This document shows, one piece after another, positions 1 through 10,700 of a stretch of DNA of 64,000 nucleotides. The stretch is from contig NZ_JAUYGV010000006.1 of assembly GCF_030690345.1 (NCBI RefSeq), forward strand, positions 124,001 to 188,000, written 5' to 3'. The first letter of the stretch is position 1; every line of letters starts with the position of its first letter. A program made the translations under genes and the position numbers. The DNA comes from Rheinheimera sp. (lineage in GTDB: Bacteria; Pseudomonadota; Gammaproteobacteria; Enterobacterales; Alteromonadaceae). A model generated the notes under the pieces. The model ran no database searches and was not told the DNA's origin. It worked only from the letters and a program-made list of their open reading frames with translations.

Positions 1-1
1 C

Positions 2-2182
2 TGGTTGGGCTACAGCGTGCACGGTAATGAACCCAGCGGCGCCAACGCAGCCCTGTTGCTGGCGCATTATCTGGCCGCGGCCGACAATGCCGAAGTGCAG
101 CAATGGCTGGACAATGCGGTTATTTTACTGCAGCCCAGCCTGAATCCGGACGGTCATGACCGCTTTGCCAATTGGGTCAATATGCATAAAGGCGCCGCGC
201 CGGTAGCCGATCCGCAACATCGCGAGCACAACGAGCCCTGGCCCAATGGCCGGCCAAACCACTACTGGTTTGATTTAAACCGCGACTGGTTATTGCTGCA
301 ACATCCGGAAAGCCGCGCCCGTATCGCGCAGTATCAGCAGTGGTTGCCCAATGTGGTGGCGGATTACCACGAAATGGGCACCAACAGCAGTTACTTTTTT
401 CAGCCCGGCATTCCCAGCCGCAATTATCCGCTAACACCACAGCGTAACTTCGAGTTAACCGCGAAACTGGCCGGTTATCATGCAGCTGCTTTTGATCAGG
501 CACAGCAACTGTATTATACCGAAGAGAGCTTTGACGATTTCTACGTTGGTAAAGGCTCGACCTACCCGGATGTCCAGGGCAGTGTCGGTATTTTGTTTGA
601 ACAAGCCAGCAGCCGCGGTCATTTGCAGGACAGCATTAACGGCCCGCTAAGCTTTGCCGACACCATTCAAAATCAGCTGACGGCGTCGTTGTCGACTATC
701 CGCGGCGCCGTGGCTGAGCGGGACGCGCTGCTCAGTTATCAGCAGGAATTTTACAGCAGCGCCCGGCAACAGGCGCGTGGTGATAAGATCAAAGGCTATA
801 TGCTGACAGAAACGGCCGACAGCAGCCGCTTGGCGGCGTTGCTGGACGTGTTGCAGCGCCACCATGTTGAAGTATTGCAACTGAACCGCGACTGGCAGGA
901 TGATGACAATAAGTTTGCTGCCGGCAGCAGCTACTATATACCGCTGCAACAGCCACAATACCGGCTGATAAAAGCGATGTTCAGCACAGAGAAAACCTTC
1001 CCGGATAACACCTTTTACGATGTGTCGGCCTGGACGCTGCCTTATGCTTACAATATTGCTTTTACTGCGCTTGGCCGTGAGCCGGGCAAAGGCCAGCTGA
1101 CCACGCAGTGGTTACCCGCCACAGCAAACCAGCTGCTGCCCGAAGGCGCCTATGCCTATGCCTTCGACTGGCGTGATCAACGAGCACCGGTATTGTTGCA
1201 GGCACTGTTGGCAGAGCAATTACAAGTGCGCGCCGCGCTGGATGATTTTACCGCGCAAACCAATACCGGCACTGTCAGCCTGGCTGCCGGCGCTATGCTG
1301 ATCCCGGCGGCGCTGCAACAGCACAGCGATTGGTTTGCCAGGCTGCAACGGGTACAGCAAGAATTTAACCTGCCGCTTTATGCCATTAGCAGTGGCTTAA
1401 CAGTGCAAGGCAGTGATCTGGGCAGCCATAAATTTACCCCGGTGACATTGCCGCGGGTGTTATTGCTGGCGGGGCCGGGTATCAATTCAACCGAAGCCGG
1501 CGAAGTTTGGTATAACCTTGAGCGCCTGGCCGGTATTTCACCGTCAATGGCAGAGCCGCAGCGCTTGCGTCGGTTAGACCTGAGCCATTACAGCCATATT
1601 TTGTTGCCGGACGGCAATTACGCCGACTGGCAGGACACAGAAATTAACCAACTAAAAGCCTGGCTGGAGCAAGGCGGTGTGCTGTGGGGCCATAAACGCG
1701 GTGCAGCCTGGCTGGCAAAAGCCGGTTTGTTAAAAGCGACATTGTGGCAGCCGGAGGAAATGAGCAGCCTGATCAGCGCAGATAACCTGCGTTATGCTGA
1801 TAAAGAACTGCTGGCCGGCAAGCAACGCATCGCCGGAGCCATTTATCAGGCAGAGCTGGATCTAAGCCACCCGCTGACATTCGGTATTACCAATTCCAAA
1901 TTACCGGTGTTTAAAAACAGCACCCTGTTACTGCAACCGGCGGGTACTGCCTTTGTGAATGTGGCCCTATACAGCCGTGCTCCGCAACTGGCGGGCTATA
2001 CTGCCGCTGAATATATACCGCGCATTAGCCAAAGCGCGCTGTTGCTGGCGCACAATGTCGGCCGCGGCCGGGTTATCGGCATGACCGACAACCCGGTATT
2101 CCGTGGCTATTTTTATGGCTCCAGCCGCTTGCTGGTTAATGCGCTGTACCTGGGGAGCAGTTTCAGCACCAAGGCAGATTAA
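2..2182 (+). CDS. M14 family zinc carboxypeptidase, 5' end cut off by the window
   Basis: The reading frame is open from base 2, so the true start and any signal peptide lie before the window. The visible 726 residues begin inside the catalytic domain. The zinc ligands of M14 peptidases are present: the HGNE motif (His at 20-22, Glu at 29-31) and a third His in DYHEMG (368-370). The substrate-binding DLNRDW motif and the catalytic Glu in LFEQ (599-601) are also intact. After about residue 300 comes a long C-terminal part resembling the class I glutamine-amidotransferase-like domain often attached to this subgroup (LLLPDGNYADW, LEQGGVLWGHKRGA). The family removes C-terminal residues from peptides, and this subgroup is usually exported. 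The stop codon overlaps the end of the convergent comF by 4 nt. Substrate unknown. Confidence 0.9.
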   Translation, partial: WLGYSVHGNEPSGANAALLLAHYLAAADNAEVQQWLDNAVILLQPSLNPDGHDRFANWVNMHKGAAPVADPQHREHNEPWPNGRPNHYWFDLNRDWLLLQHPESRARIAQYQQWLPNVVADYHEMGTNSSYFFQPGIPSRNYPLTPQRNFELTAKLAGYHAAAFDQAQQLYYTEESFDDFYVGKGSTYPDVQGSVGILFEQASSRGHLQDSINGPLSFADTIQNQLTASLSTIRGAVAERDALLSYQQEFYSSARQQARGDKIKGYMLTETADSSRLAALLDVLQRHHVEVLQLNRDWQDDDNKFAAGSSYYIPLQQPQYRLIKAMFSTEKTFPDNTFYDVSAWTLPYAYNIAFTALGREPGKGQLTTQWLPATANQLLPEGAYAYAFDWRDQRAPVLLQALLAEQLQVRAALDDFTAQTNTGTVSLAAGAMLIPAALQQHSDWFARLQRVQQEFNLPLYAISSGLTVQGSDLGSHKFTPVTLPRVLLLAGPGINSTEAGEVWYNLERLAGISPSMAEPQRLRRLDLSHYSHILLPDGNYADWQDTEINQLKAWLEQGGVLWGHKRGAAWLAKAGLLKATLWQPEEMSSLISADNLRYADKELLAGKQRIAGAIYQAELDLSHPLTFGITNSKLPVFKNSTLLLQPAGTAFVNVALYSRAPQLAGYTAAEYIPRISQSALLLAHNVGRGRVIGMTDNPVFRGYFYGSSRLLVNALYLGSSFSTKAD

Positions 2183-2877
2183 TCAAACAAGGTTACGGCG
2201 ACTGTCCATAAGCTAATATGGCGGGCGCCGTGACGGCGCAACAAACGGCATATTTCGTTAGCTGTAGCGCCGGTGGTAACAACGTCATCCACCAGCGCAA
2301 TGCGCTGCGGTAACACTGTGGTTTTCGGCAGGCTAAAGGCGGCTCTGAGGTTGCGCTGGCGTTGTTTACGGCTTAAGCCAACCTGTGCAGTTTGATATTG
2401 CCGGCGTTGCAGCAGCGGTAGTATGGGTAATTGCAGTTGCCGCGCCGCTACCCGTGCTAACAATTCTGCCTGATTAAAGCCGCGTTGCCGTAATTTACGG
2501 CTGTGCATCGGCACATACACAATGGCCTGCGGCAATGTATTTTGATGTTGCCGGTATTGCTGCAATAAGACCGCAAATTGTTGCTGCAGCAAATCTCCGG
2601 CGCTATAGTCGCGGGCAAATTTCCAACGTTGCAGCCAATGCTGATAAGGCTGGTGGTAATAGCTGACGCTGAGCAGCTCATCAAACCGGGGTTTTGTTAA
2701 ACCGCGCGCGACCTGCGGTAGCCACAGCAAGTTGTAATGACACAATGCCAGTGGCAATTGCGGCAGTGCTTGCTGGCAAGCAGTGCACAGCTGGCGGTCA
2801 AACTGTTGCACCGGTAAACTGCACCACAGGCAGGGCGTAGGCAACAGCAGGTGCCACAGTTGTTGCAGCTTACGCAT
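2179..2877 (-). CDS. comF: ComF/GntX family phosphoribosyltransferase-like protein
   Basis: The N-terminus carries a CxxC-x11-CxxC zinc-finger-like motif (CLWC then CTAC). The C-terminus has the PRPP-binding loop (VDDVVTTGAT), about 30 residues from the end, within a type I phosphoribosyltransferase fold. Both are the signature of ComF, needed for uptake of transforming DNA in naturally competent bacteria; the E. coli homologue GntX is linked to use of external DNA as nutrient. I chose the ATG at 2877 (232 aa). A TTG at 2892 would add five residues, and neither start has a strong ribosome site. The gene is divergent from bioH, as gntX and bioH are in E. coli, and its 3' end overlaps the M14 peptidase gene by 4 nt. 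Confidence 0.92.
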   Translation of the reverse strand: MRKLQQLWHLLLPTPCLWCSLPVQQFDRQLCTACQQALPQLPLALCHYNLLWLPQVARGLTKPRFDELLSVSYYHQPYQHWLQRWKFARDYSAGDLLQQQFAVLLQQYRQHQNTLPQAIVYVPMHSRKLRQRGFNQAELLARVAARQLQLPILPLLQRRQYQTAQVGLSRKQRQRNLRAAFSLPKTTVLPQRIALVDDVVTTGATANEICRLLRRHGARHISLWTVAVTLFD

Positions 2878-2938
2878 TAAAGCACTAAGCAAACCAAAGT
2901 CCGTTTTAATTTACATTTTTGTAACTATGGCAGGGAAA

Positions 2939-3700
2939 ATGAATTCCGACAAACCAACGCTGGTGTTGCTGCATGGCTGGGGGGTAAACCAGGGCGTATG
3001 GCAAAGTATTGCAGAGCAAATAGCGGATAAGGTGCAGCTGCTGACGCCGGATCTACCGGGCTTTGGCCGGCAGCAAAACTACCCGCAGCCTTATCAGCTG
3101 GATGTGGTGGCCGAAACGTTGGCCGCGCAAATACCGCGGCAAAGTTATGTCTGCGGTTGGTCATTGGGCGGGCTGTTGGCGATAGCGATAGCCAGGCATT
3201 ACCCCGACAAAGTGCAGCAGCTTGGCCTGGTTGCTGCCTCACCCTGTTTTATCGCCCAGCCGGGCTGGCCCGGGATGGCAGAGCAGGTAATGCAGCAGTT
3301 TGCCCGGGCTTTGAGCGAAAATCTGCCACAAACGATTGAGCGCTTCTTAGCTATCCAGGCAATGGGTAGCAGCAGTGCCCGTGCTGATACCAAAGTACTG
3401 AAGCAGGCGATAATGGCTTATCCGATGGCGCAACCGGCGGCCGTGGCCGGTGCTTTGCAGTTGCTGAGTCAATCCGACTTACGCGCAGATTTCGCTGCTT
3501 TAACGCAGCCGGTTAGCGGTATTTTTGGCCGGCTGGATTCTCTGGTGCCGGTGGCTGCGGTCGCTCAACTGCAACAATTGCAGCCAGATGCCGACTTTAT
3601 TGTGCTGGCGCATGCGTCACATGCGCCCTTTATTTCGCATCCGGCAGAGTTTTTGCAATGGCTGCAGCAGTGGTTAGGTCTGTCGGTTAAGCAAAGCTAA
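2939..3700 (+). CDS. bioH: BioH-type pimeloyl-[acyl-carrier protein] methyl ester esterase
   Basis: An alpha/beta hydrolase of 253 aa, close to the 256 aa of E. coli BioH. The oxyanion-hole motif LLHGWG is at the N-terminus, and the catalytic triad can be placed as Ser75 in GWSLGG, Asp200 in FGRLDSLVP and His228 in HASHAPF. BioH removes the methyl group from pimeloyl-ACP methyl ester, ending the early part of biotin synthesis in the cytoplasm. The ATG at 2939 follows AGGG; an ATG at 2927 would add four residues and has no ribosome site. The divergent pairing with comF supports the assignment. A frame open further upstream to 2783 runs back into comF and is not the gene. Confidence 0.92.
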   Translation: MNSDKPTLVLLHGWGVNQGVWQSIAEQIADKVQLLTPDLPGFGRQQNYPQPYQLDVVAETLAAQIPRQSYVCGWSLGGLLAIAIARHYPDKVQQLGLVAASPCFIAQPGWPGMAEQVMQQFARALSENLPQTIERFLAIQAMGSSSARADTKVLKQAIMAYPMAQPAAVAGALQLLSQSDLRADFAALTQPVSGIFGRLDSLVPVAAVAQLQQLQPDADFIVLAHASHAPFISHPAEFLQWLQQWLGLSVKQS

Positions 3701-3751
3701 GGCTGTTAAAACCTTTTAGCCTAAGGCGGCGCTTCCTTTTAGCGGCGTTTT

Positions 3752-3766
3752 GGTTAATAATTAACC
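3752..3766. repeat. 15-bp perfect palindrome, possible operator
   Basis: GGTTAAT-A-ATTAACC is a perfect 7-bp inverted repeat about one base. It lies between bioH and the next gene, 30 bp before the ATG at 3797. Its place and symmetry fit an operator for a dimeric regulator of the downstream pair, but no regulator can be named. There is no T-run, so it is not a terminator. Confidence 0.35.
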
Positions 3767-3796
3767 GGTATTTGCTAAGGTTACCGGAGTTGTATC

Positions 3797-4102
3797 ATGG
3801 ATATTCAATCTGCTTTGTATTCAGGTATGCAGGGTTTCTCCCGCGCCAGCGCCGGGGTAACGGATGCTACGCTGGATATCAACCGCCAAACCCGTGCCAA
3901 CCGGCAAAATGAAACTGAGCAAGCTGTAGCGCAAACCGCAGCAGCGGAGCAACCCCGCACTGTGCAAACCGCGGAACAACCGGGGTCTTTAACCAACAGC
4001 TTAATACAGCTGGGGCAAGAGCAACGCAATGCCCAGGCCAATGTAAAAAGCATTCAAACTGCCGACGAAGTGCTCGGTAGCGTGATTGATATTCGCGTCT
4101 GA
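3797..4102 (+). CDS. Small protein resembling the joined ends of flagellar rod/hook proteins
   Basis: 101 aa, with a good ribosome site (GGAG at 3786-3789, 7 nt before ATG). The N-terminus (IQSALYSGMQGF, then LDINRQT) resembles the first helix of flagellar axial proteins such as FlgE, FlgG and FlgC. The last 30 residues (EQRNAQANVKSIQTADEVLG then DIRV) closely follow their conserved C-terminal helix (AYQANAKVIQTADEMLGTLLDI). In between is only a short Gln/Ala/Thr-rich spacer, so the whole surface domain of an axial protein is missing. There is no signal peptide. The stop overlaps the next start by 1 nt (TGATG), so the two are probably translated together. The gene is certainly coding; a flagellar role is only suggested by the resemblance, and no other flagellar gene is in the window. 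Confidence 0.8.
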   Translation: MDIQSALYSGMQGFSRASAGVTDATLDINRQTRANRQNETEQAVAQTAAAEQPRTVQTAEQPGSLTNSLIQLGQEQRNAQANVKSIQTADEVLGSVIDIRV

Positions 4103-5049
4103 TGACTATGCTGGTATCAAATTACCCTAATGTCAGTATCAATACGGCGAATCCGCCGACTGAAATGGCGCGGCGTGATGCGCTGCGCAGGGATTTATTT
4201 GAACCGGTAAAAGAACTTGAAAAATCGTCTGCAGAAAAGCCACTGGTTAGCGATGAAAAAGTCCGCAGTGCTAATGGTAGCCAGACCCAGGTAAATTTAT
4301 ATGACGCTAACGGCAAAGAAACCGAAACACAGCAAGCGGTAGAAGGTCGTGGCGATGAATCTGCAGAGCAGCAAGACGCTGAGCGTGAACAGCAGGATGC
4401 AAAACAACAGCAGGCAGAGCAGCAACAGGCCGAACAACAAGAACAAGCAGAAGTACGCGAGCTTAAAGCGCGCGATCAGGAAGTAAAAACCCACGAACAA
4501 GCTCATGCAGCCGTGGGAGGGCGTTACGCCGGAGCCCCGTCTTACTCCTATGAATTAGGCCCGGATGGTAAACAATATGCTGTCGGGGGGGAAGTATCGA
4601 TTGATATTTCACCAGTAGCCGGCGATCCGCAGGCCACGGTGCAAAAAATGCAACAGGTGCGGGCAGCGGCATTGGCGCCGGCAGAACCGTCCTCTGCAGA
4701 CCGCCGCATAGCTTCCGAAGCCGCGCAGCGGCAAATTCAGGCACAAGCTGAGCTGGTGCAACAAACCTCAGCGCCAGCGCAAACTAAGCCTGCTGATGCT
4801 AAATCGGTTGATACTGAGGCAACGGATACGGCTGACAGCGAAAGTGGCCGGGCCGGCTTTGCAGAACAAGTGCAGCAAACAGAAATAAGCTACCGCGTAT
4901 CAGATGACAGCGGCAGCAATGCTATTGTCTACCCGCAACGCGATACCCTTGCCATCAGTGCGCAAATGCAGCTGCGGCGTGATGTTATTGCCGGTTTTTA
5001 TCAGCGCGCTACCGAACCGCAAATCAAACAATCACTGCAGCAGGCTTAA
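4102..5049 (+). CDS. SprA-related putative zinc metalloprotease (HEQAH motif)
   Basis: 315 aa. The recognisable core, about residues 120-215, runs through DQEVKTHEQAHAAVGG, YSYELGPDGKQYAVGGEV, DISPVAGDP and the PADRR-like PSSADRRIASEA. This is the SprA-related family. HEQAH at 131-135 fits the HExxH zinc-protease motif. Residues 85-120 are a Gln/Glu/Ala-rich stretch, probably coiled coil, and the C-terminal third is of low complexity. There is no signal peptide, so it is probably cytoplasmic or leaves by a non-Sec route. It is translationally coupled to the preceding rod-like protein. An ATG two codons downstream (4108) is an alternative start. Proteolytic activity is predicted from the motif only. 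Confidence 0.85.
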   Translation: MTMLVSNYPNVSINTANPPTEMARRDALRRDLFEPVKELEKSSAEKPLVSDEKVRSANGSQTQVNLYDANGKETETQQAVEGRGDESAEQQDAEREQQDAKQQQAEQQQAEQQEQAEVRELKARDQEVKTHEQAHAAVGGRYAGAPSYSYELGPDGKQYAVGGEVSIDISPVAGDPQATVQKMQQVRAAALAPAEPSSADRRIASEAAQRQIQAQAELVQQTSAPAQTKPADAKSVDTEATDTADSESGRAGFAEQVQQTEISYRVSDDSGSNAIVYPQRDTLAISAQMQLRRDVIAGFYQRATEPQIKQSLQQA

Positions 5050-5061
5050 CAGCCGCTGCAG
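5035..5061. terminator. Hairpin at the convergent gene ends, likely terminator for tex
   Basis: CTGCAGC (5035-5041) pairs with GCTGCAG (5055-5061). After a one-base bulge, GGC (5043-5045) pairs with GCC (5052-5054), leaving the loop TTAACA. The hairpin includes the stop codon of the SprA-like gene. Read on the minus strand it is followed by a T-rich stretch, which suits termination of tex; no T-run follows on the plus strand. Confidence 0.45.
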
Positions 5062-5079
5062 CTATGTCCGACAGCCGGT

Positions 5080-7398
5080 TTACTTCTTCAGTTTGGCAAA
5101 AGCCTCGGCAAAAGCATTACCCATAGCGGCATTGTTGTCGGCCGGTTTGGCCGGGCGTGGCGCTGCGGGTCTGTTACTTTGCTGGCGCGGTGCGGTTTTG
5201 TCGGCTGCTCTGTCGGCATTTTTCGGCGCCGGTTGTTCGTCCATCCGCATGGTTAGCGCAATACGTTTGCGTTCAATGTCCACATCCAGCACTTTTACTT
5301 TTACCACATCACCGGCTTTCACGACCTGGTGCGGATCACTGACAAATTTGTCGGTCAGTGAGGAAATATGCACTAAACCATCCTGATGCACGCCGATATC
5401 AACAAAGGCGCCAAAGTTGGTCACGTTGGTCACGACGCCTTCAAGCAACATGCCGGCTTGCAGATCTTTTAGCGTTTCCACTCCGTCTTTAAAGCTGGCC
5501 GTCTTGAACTCGGGGCGCGGGTCGCGGCCGGGTTTATCCAGCTCTTTTAAGATATCGGTGATGGTGGGTACACCAAAATGCGCATCAGCAAAGGCTTTAG
5601 CGTCAACACTGTTTAAAAAGCTGCTGTTGCCAATGATTTGATCAACGCTTTTCTGATGTGCGCGCAGTATTTTCTCGACCAGCGGGTAGGCTTCCGGGTG
5701 AACACCAGATGCGTCCAACGGGTTGCTACCGTTATTGATGCGTAAAAAGCCAGCGGCTTGTTCAAATGCCTTTGGCCCCAAACGTGGCACTTTAAGCAGT
5801 TCTTTACGCTCATTAAAACGGCCATTAGTGTCGCGGTGAAATACAATATTTTGTGCCAGGGTTTTATTTAATCCGGCCACCCGCGCTAACAGCGGCACAG
5901 AGGCAGTGTTTAAATCTACGCCGACGGCGTTTACGCAGTCTTCCACCACGCCATCGAGCGATTTGGTTAACAGGCTTTGGTTTACGTCATGCTGATATTG
6001 GCCCACACCTATGGCTTTGGGCTCAATTTTAACCAGTTCAGCCAACGGATCCTGTAAGCGACGGCCAATAGATACTGCACCGCGCAGCGATACATCCAGA
6101 TCCGGAAACTCCAGCGCTGCCAACTCAGAAGCGGAATAGATTGAAGCGCCGGCTTCAGACACCATAATTTTCTGCAGGCTTTGCGCTGGCAGGGCTTTGA
6201 TGACCTCGGCGGCCAGTTTATCGGTTTCACGCGAGGCGGTGCCGTTGCCAATGGCAATCAGCTCCACTTTATGTTGCTGACAAAGTGCCACGAGGGTACG
6301 CACAGACTTATCCCACATATTCTGTGGCGCATGCGGAAAAATAGTGTTCTGGCTTAGCAGTTTACCGGTTTCATCTATCACGGTAACTTTAACGCCGGTA
6401 CGCAAGCCGGGGTCCAGTGCCAGGGTGGTGCGCATGCCGGCCGGTGCAGCCATTAACAAGTCTTTTAAGTTACGGGCAAACACTTTAATGGCTTCTTCTT
6501 CGGCCTTTTCACGCAGCTCGCTCAGCAGATCGTTTTCCAACTGCAAGTGCAGTTTTACTTTCCATGTCCACTGTACGGCGGTGCGTAAAAAGGCGTCGGC
6601 GGCACGGCCTTCGTCTTTAATATTAAAGTGGTTGGCGACCATTTGCTCGCACACACTGTGTGCTGTGGTTTCGTCTGCATCCGGCAGCAATTGCAGTTGT
6701 AAGAAGCCTTCATTACGGCCACGGAACATCGCCAGTGCGCGGTGCGACGGTGTGGTTTTCCAGCTTTCACTGTGGGCAAAGTAGTCACGGAATTTGGCGC
6801 CTTCCTGCTCTTTACCTGCCACCAGAGTGCTTTTTAATACGGCGTTTTCTGCCAGGTGGCGACGTAAGCGGGCCAGCAGGTTGGCATCTTCGGCAAAACG
6901 TTCCATTAAAATATATTTGGTGCCATCCAATACTGCTTTGATGTCGGCAAAGCCGGCTTCGGCATTGAGGTAAGCAGCCGCCTCGGTTTCAGGGTTCAGT
7001 GCCGGGTTAGCCTGCAGCGCATCTGCCAGCGGCAACAGGCCGGCCTCAATGGCAATCTGGCCCTTGGTGCGGCGTTTGGCTTTGTACGGCAGGTATAAAT
7101 CTTCCAGCCGGGTTTTGTTGTCCGCCGCCAGAATGTCCTGTTTCAGTTCCGGCGTTAGTTTGCCCTGCTCATCAATGGTTTTTAAAATCACCAGCCGGCG
7201 ATCTTCTAACTCACGCAGATAAATTAAGCGCTGGTCCAGATGACGCAATTGCGTATCGTCCAAACCACCGGTAATTTCTTTGCGGTAGCGGGCAATAAAT
7301 GGCACGGTCGCACCTTCGTCCAGCAGCGCTATGGTAGCGGCAACTTGTTCTGGCCGCGCGGCAATTTCAGTGGCGATTTGTTTCACAATAATAGACAT
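5080..7398 (-). CDS. tex: Tex, S1-domain RNA-binding transcription accessory protein
   Basis: 772 aa, the usual length. Tex parts appear in order: the N-terminal helical region with [11 protein letters not shown], the YqgF-like nuclease-fold domain ([17 protein letters not shown], about residue 330), tandem helix-hairpin-helix motifs ([17 protein letters not shown], about residue 500), and an S1 RNA-binding domain ([16 protein letters not shown], about 650-720). The tail is rich in Pro, Ala and charged residues. Tex binds RNA and the transcription machinery and helps clear stalled complexes; it affects toxin expression in Bordetella. In E. coli the homologue yhgF lies next to greB, and here the two share orientation but are separated by a 52-kb block. 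A weak AGGA ribosome site precedes the ATG. Confidence 0.97.
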   Translation of the reverse strand: MSIIVKQIATEIAARPEQVAATIALLDEGATVPFIARYRKEITGGLDDTQLRHLDQRLIYLRELEDRRLVILKTIDEQGKLTPELKQDILAADNKTRLEDLYLPYKAKRRTKGQIAIEAGLLPLADALQANPALNPETEAAAYLNAEAGFADIKAVLDGTKYILMERFAEDANLLARLRRHLAENAVLKSTLVAGKEQEGAKFRDYFAHSESWKTTPSHRALAMFRGRNEGFLQLQLLPDADETTAHSVCEQMVANHFNIKDEGRAADAFLRTAVQWTWKVKLHLQLENDLLSELREKAEEEAIKVFARNLKDLLMAAPAGMRTTLALDPGLRTGVKVTVIDETGKLLSQNTIFPHAPQNMWDKSVRTLVALCQQHKVELIAIGNGTASRETDKLAAEVIKALPAQSLQKIMVSEAGASIYSASELAALEFPDLDVSLRGAVSIGRRLQDPLAELVKIEPKAIGVGQYQHDVNQSLLTKSLDGVVEDCVNAVGVDLNTASVPLLARVAGLNKTLAQNIVFHRDTNGRFNERKELLKVPRLGPKAFEQAAGFLRINNGSNPLDASGVHPEAYPLVEKILRAHQKSVDQIIGNSSFLNSVDAKAFADAHFGVPTITDILKELDKPGRDPRPEFKTASFKDGVETLKDLQAGMLLEGVVTNVTNFGAFVDIGVHQDGLVHISSLTDKFVSDPHQVVKAGDVVKVKVLDVDIERKRIALTMRMDEQPAPKNADRAADKTAPRQQSNRPAAPRPAKPADNNAAMGNAFAEAFAKLKK

Positions 7399-7789
7399 AA
7401 AAAGAAAGTTCCTGCTTTAAAAAACACCCGTTCGGCTATTAACCCTTAGAGTAAAAAACTATGGCAGACTGATTGTCCCCTGTACGTGAAAAAAAATCCA
7501 ATCTGCGCCTTAACTATTTGCGGTTAGCTTAAAAGAGCATTTACATAATTTTTAAACCGTTAAGCACGGCGTTCAAGTTTATACATCTGATATGTTGAGA
7601 TAATTTAATTTTTCTTTGCGACGGTTGTCATTTTATCTGAAAAATATTATTTCTTTCATCGTTGTGGTTATTCTGTGTATTCTCCTGTGAATTAAATGTA
7701 GACATCTGTGTATAACTAAGAATAAAATCTGCGCTTTTGTATGTGCTGTAACAACAAGCGTCGTATTGTTTTACTTGGTGGAAATAAAA
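7399..7789 (+). promoter_or_regulatory. AT-rich divergent region between tex and the giant gene
   Basis: 391 bp without a gene, clearly more AT-rich than its surroundings, between divergent tex and the giant gene. It must hold promoters for both. On the plus strand a TATAAC box at 7711-7716 could be a -10 element, but no good -35 lies 16-18 bp before it, so the promoter is not fixed. The heptamer ACATCTG occurs twice (about 7583 and 7703) and may be chance. The ribosome site GGTGGA at 7778-7783 decides the giant gene's start at 7790. I saw no strong hairpin and no tRNA or integrase remnant. Confidence 0.4.
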
Positions 7790-10700
7790 ATGCTGAGATG
7801 GGTCAAAGGATTGCCGCTTTCGCTTGCGAGTGTTTACTTCGTTACAGCTCAGTGTTTAGCGTCTCCGCTGCTGGATATTCGCGCAGACAGGCCATTGTCT
7901 GCTGATGCCGAGTGGCAATTTAGTTTCTCAGTGACTGATTGCCCCGCCATTGCTGAGGTGCAACTGGTTGCACAACCAGCAGTGAGTTTACAGCCGGTGC
8001 ATGAAGATGTTGCCGGACTGCGTTGTGCTTACCGCTTCAGTTGGCCGAGTGCAAATAACCAGCCCACAGTAAATGTGATCTGGAAAGATGGCACCTCACA
8101 ACACTACAGTGAACAATTCAGCGCTGAAACCAATAGCCCCCGCCTGCAGATCGTGCAGGTAGCAATAGAAAACGAAACCTCGCAACAACTGGTTGTCCGC
8201 TTGCTCGCAGAAGACGATAGTGACATTGCTTATGTTGCGGTAGACGTTGCCGGTATTACCGCGTCGTCGCTACGCCAGGCCGGTGGTGTGCTGGGGTTGG
8301 CAAAAAGCAGCTCTTTTGCTTCCAGTCAGGGTGTGCAGCGTTTATATCCTCAGGCCAATCAACAGCAAGAGTTTGAAATCCGCCTGCCGTTGTCTGCCAG
8401 CCTCAGTGCCGAGCAAATCGCCCGTGACGGTTTAGTGTTAATAGATGCCTACGCGATGGACGCCTTTGGTAACAGAGCGGCTGTGTCTTCAATTGAATAT
8501 ACCGGTGATCAGGTCAGCGAAACGCCGCTTAGTTGGCGGGTATTCCCTGAGCAGCTGGTGATCAATGATGTGCTGCAATCCATGACGATATTGCCGTACA
8601 TCAACTATGAGTTTCGTGGTGAAACTCTGGCAGGGGGTGCCGGAGTAGGTGTCAGCTACAGCTCGTCACTGCCGGACAAAGTGAAAGTAACTGCTGACGG
8701 TGTAGTGTATGTCAGCTCTGATGTTGGCAACGTACAGGCAGATATCACCGTACAATATTACGGCTTGCCAGCGCTGACTGTGCCGGTAACGGTCGACTTG
8801 ACTAAACGGCTGTCAGGTCTGAAGTTTGATACCGGCAGTGAGGGCGTTGCCCTGGCCAGCCTGAATAAGGCCTATACTTTGCCGCCACTACTGGCATTGT
8901 TTGATGATGGCACTACGGCGGCGCTGGGTGACCGTTACCCGGTAACGCTGTCACTGCCGCAAACAGCGCGGGGTTTACTGAAACTGCATGCTGATAGCCT
9001 GACAGCGCTGCAACCAGTCAGTAGCGACGCACCTTTTATGCTCAGCGCTGAACTCTCTGCCAATCCGCAAATTCGTGGTGAAGTTGCCGTTTCTGCCAGC
9101 GATGCCATACCGCAGTTGCAGCTTAACGTACCGGCTAAGGTTGAAGTGGATAGCCGGCTGGTGCCTGAGATTACGGCGCTGGATGATGTGGCAATACACA
9201 AAGTTGAAGTGTTTTTAAATGAGCTGTCAATTGCGCAGCTTTATCAAGCGCCGTATCAGGTAACGATACCGGTATCGCAAGACATGCTGGGACAAAGCCT
9301 TAAATTCTCTGCGATTGCGACCGACAGTGCCGGCCAGCGCTCAGTGATGGCACGGGCAGAGGCTCAGGTAGTGCTACCGGAAGCTGCACCAATACCAGAC
9401 TATCAGTTTGAATTTCCAACCGAGAATCAGCGGCTGGTAGAACAGTCGCCGATGCGCTATCAGCTGGCGATACCTTTAGGGCCAATTCGCACTGCAGATG
9501 TTAACACCGGCATAGTCCGGGTTGAGTATTTTCTCGATGGCAACAAAGTAGGTGAGGCGGCAAGGCCAACCTTTGTGATCCGCGAGGTAGCAACCGGTCC
9601 GGGTAAAACCGAAGAACATATGTTCCAGTTATGGCAACTGGACGATCAGGTACCCTTGTCGTCATTGCAGCTAACCTCCAGAGCGGTGTTTGCCCGTATT
9701 CATATGAGTAATAATCAGGCTGACAGTGCAACCCGGTTGATCCGTATTCAGCAAAATCAGCCACCGACGCTGGTGTTACAAACGCCACAGCAGGATCAGG
9801 ATGTGGTAGCAGGACAGCCGGTGAACGTGGTGCTGACCGTCAGTGATGATACTCTGCTGGCGGGTACGCAAATAAGCGCCCGTTTTAACAATAGCGAAGT
9901 ATTTACCAAGCGCATTCAGGACCCTATCGCAATTGAGCAGTCTGCAACCAGCATAGCGGCGCAGCAAGTAAGCTTTGCGCTGAATATCCCACTTGAGCTA
10001 TTGGGCTCGGTGCAATCGTTACAGTTAATCGCGACTGATTTTCATGGCCGGGAAACGCAGACAGAGCCGGTGCGGCTAAAAATCAAAACGGATCAACCGC
10101 CCACCGCGGCTATTACCCAGCCGGTTGCGGGCAGCAGCTGGGTGGCTGGCTTGCCGATTGAAATTATGGCCGCGGCAGCAGATGACATCGCAGTAAAATC
10201 CGTTGAATTCTATGTAAACGGCCAAAAGCAAGGTACGGCAGTGGTACCACCGTATCGCTATGTTTATCAAAGCCCGCAATTGCAGGGCAGTGCCCAACCT
10301 TTGCGTTTACACGTAGTGGCGACAGATGGCGCCGGCCAGCGTGCACAAAGCCAAACGGTAGAAGTCACCCTGAGCCAGGATGAGCAACCTCCCGTGACGC
10401 AGTTTGTCTCACCGGCGGTGAACCGGCGTCAGGGCGAAGTGGCGGTGTCTGAAGTTATTGAAGGCAAGCAGATTGCGCTGAAGGTATCAGGTTATGACAA
10501 TGTCGGTGCCGTGGGGTATCAGATCAGTGGTTTACGCAAACAGGGCAACCGTTTTGCGCTGACCGGCAACGCCGCCGATGTGGTGTCGGCACAGGATGTG
10601 GCGTTGCAGCAAATCCCCGGTGGCAGCAATGCATTTTCTGTGTTGCTGCTGACCGAAGTACCGGCCTATAGTCACCAGCAGCAAGGGCCGGATCACTATG

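Noticed and set aside
2783..2938. Extended N-terminus for BioH from 2783
   Set aside because: It runs back into the divergent comF coding region and adds about 50 non-conserved residues rich in Cys and Arg.
7766..7789. TTG at 7766 as the start of the giant gene
   Set aside because: No ribosome site precedes it and the added residues do not fit a signal peptide; ATG 7790 has GGTGGA 6 nt before it and starts a normal signal peptide.
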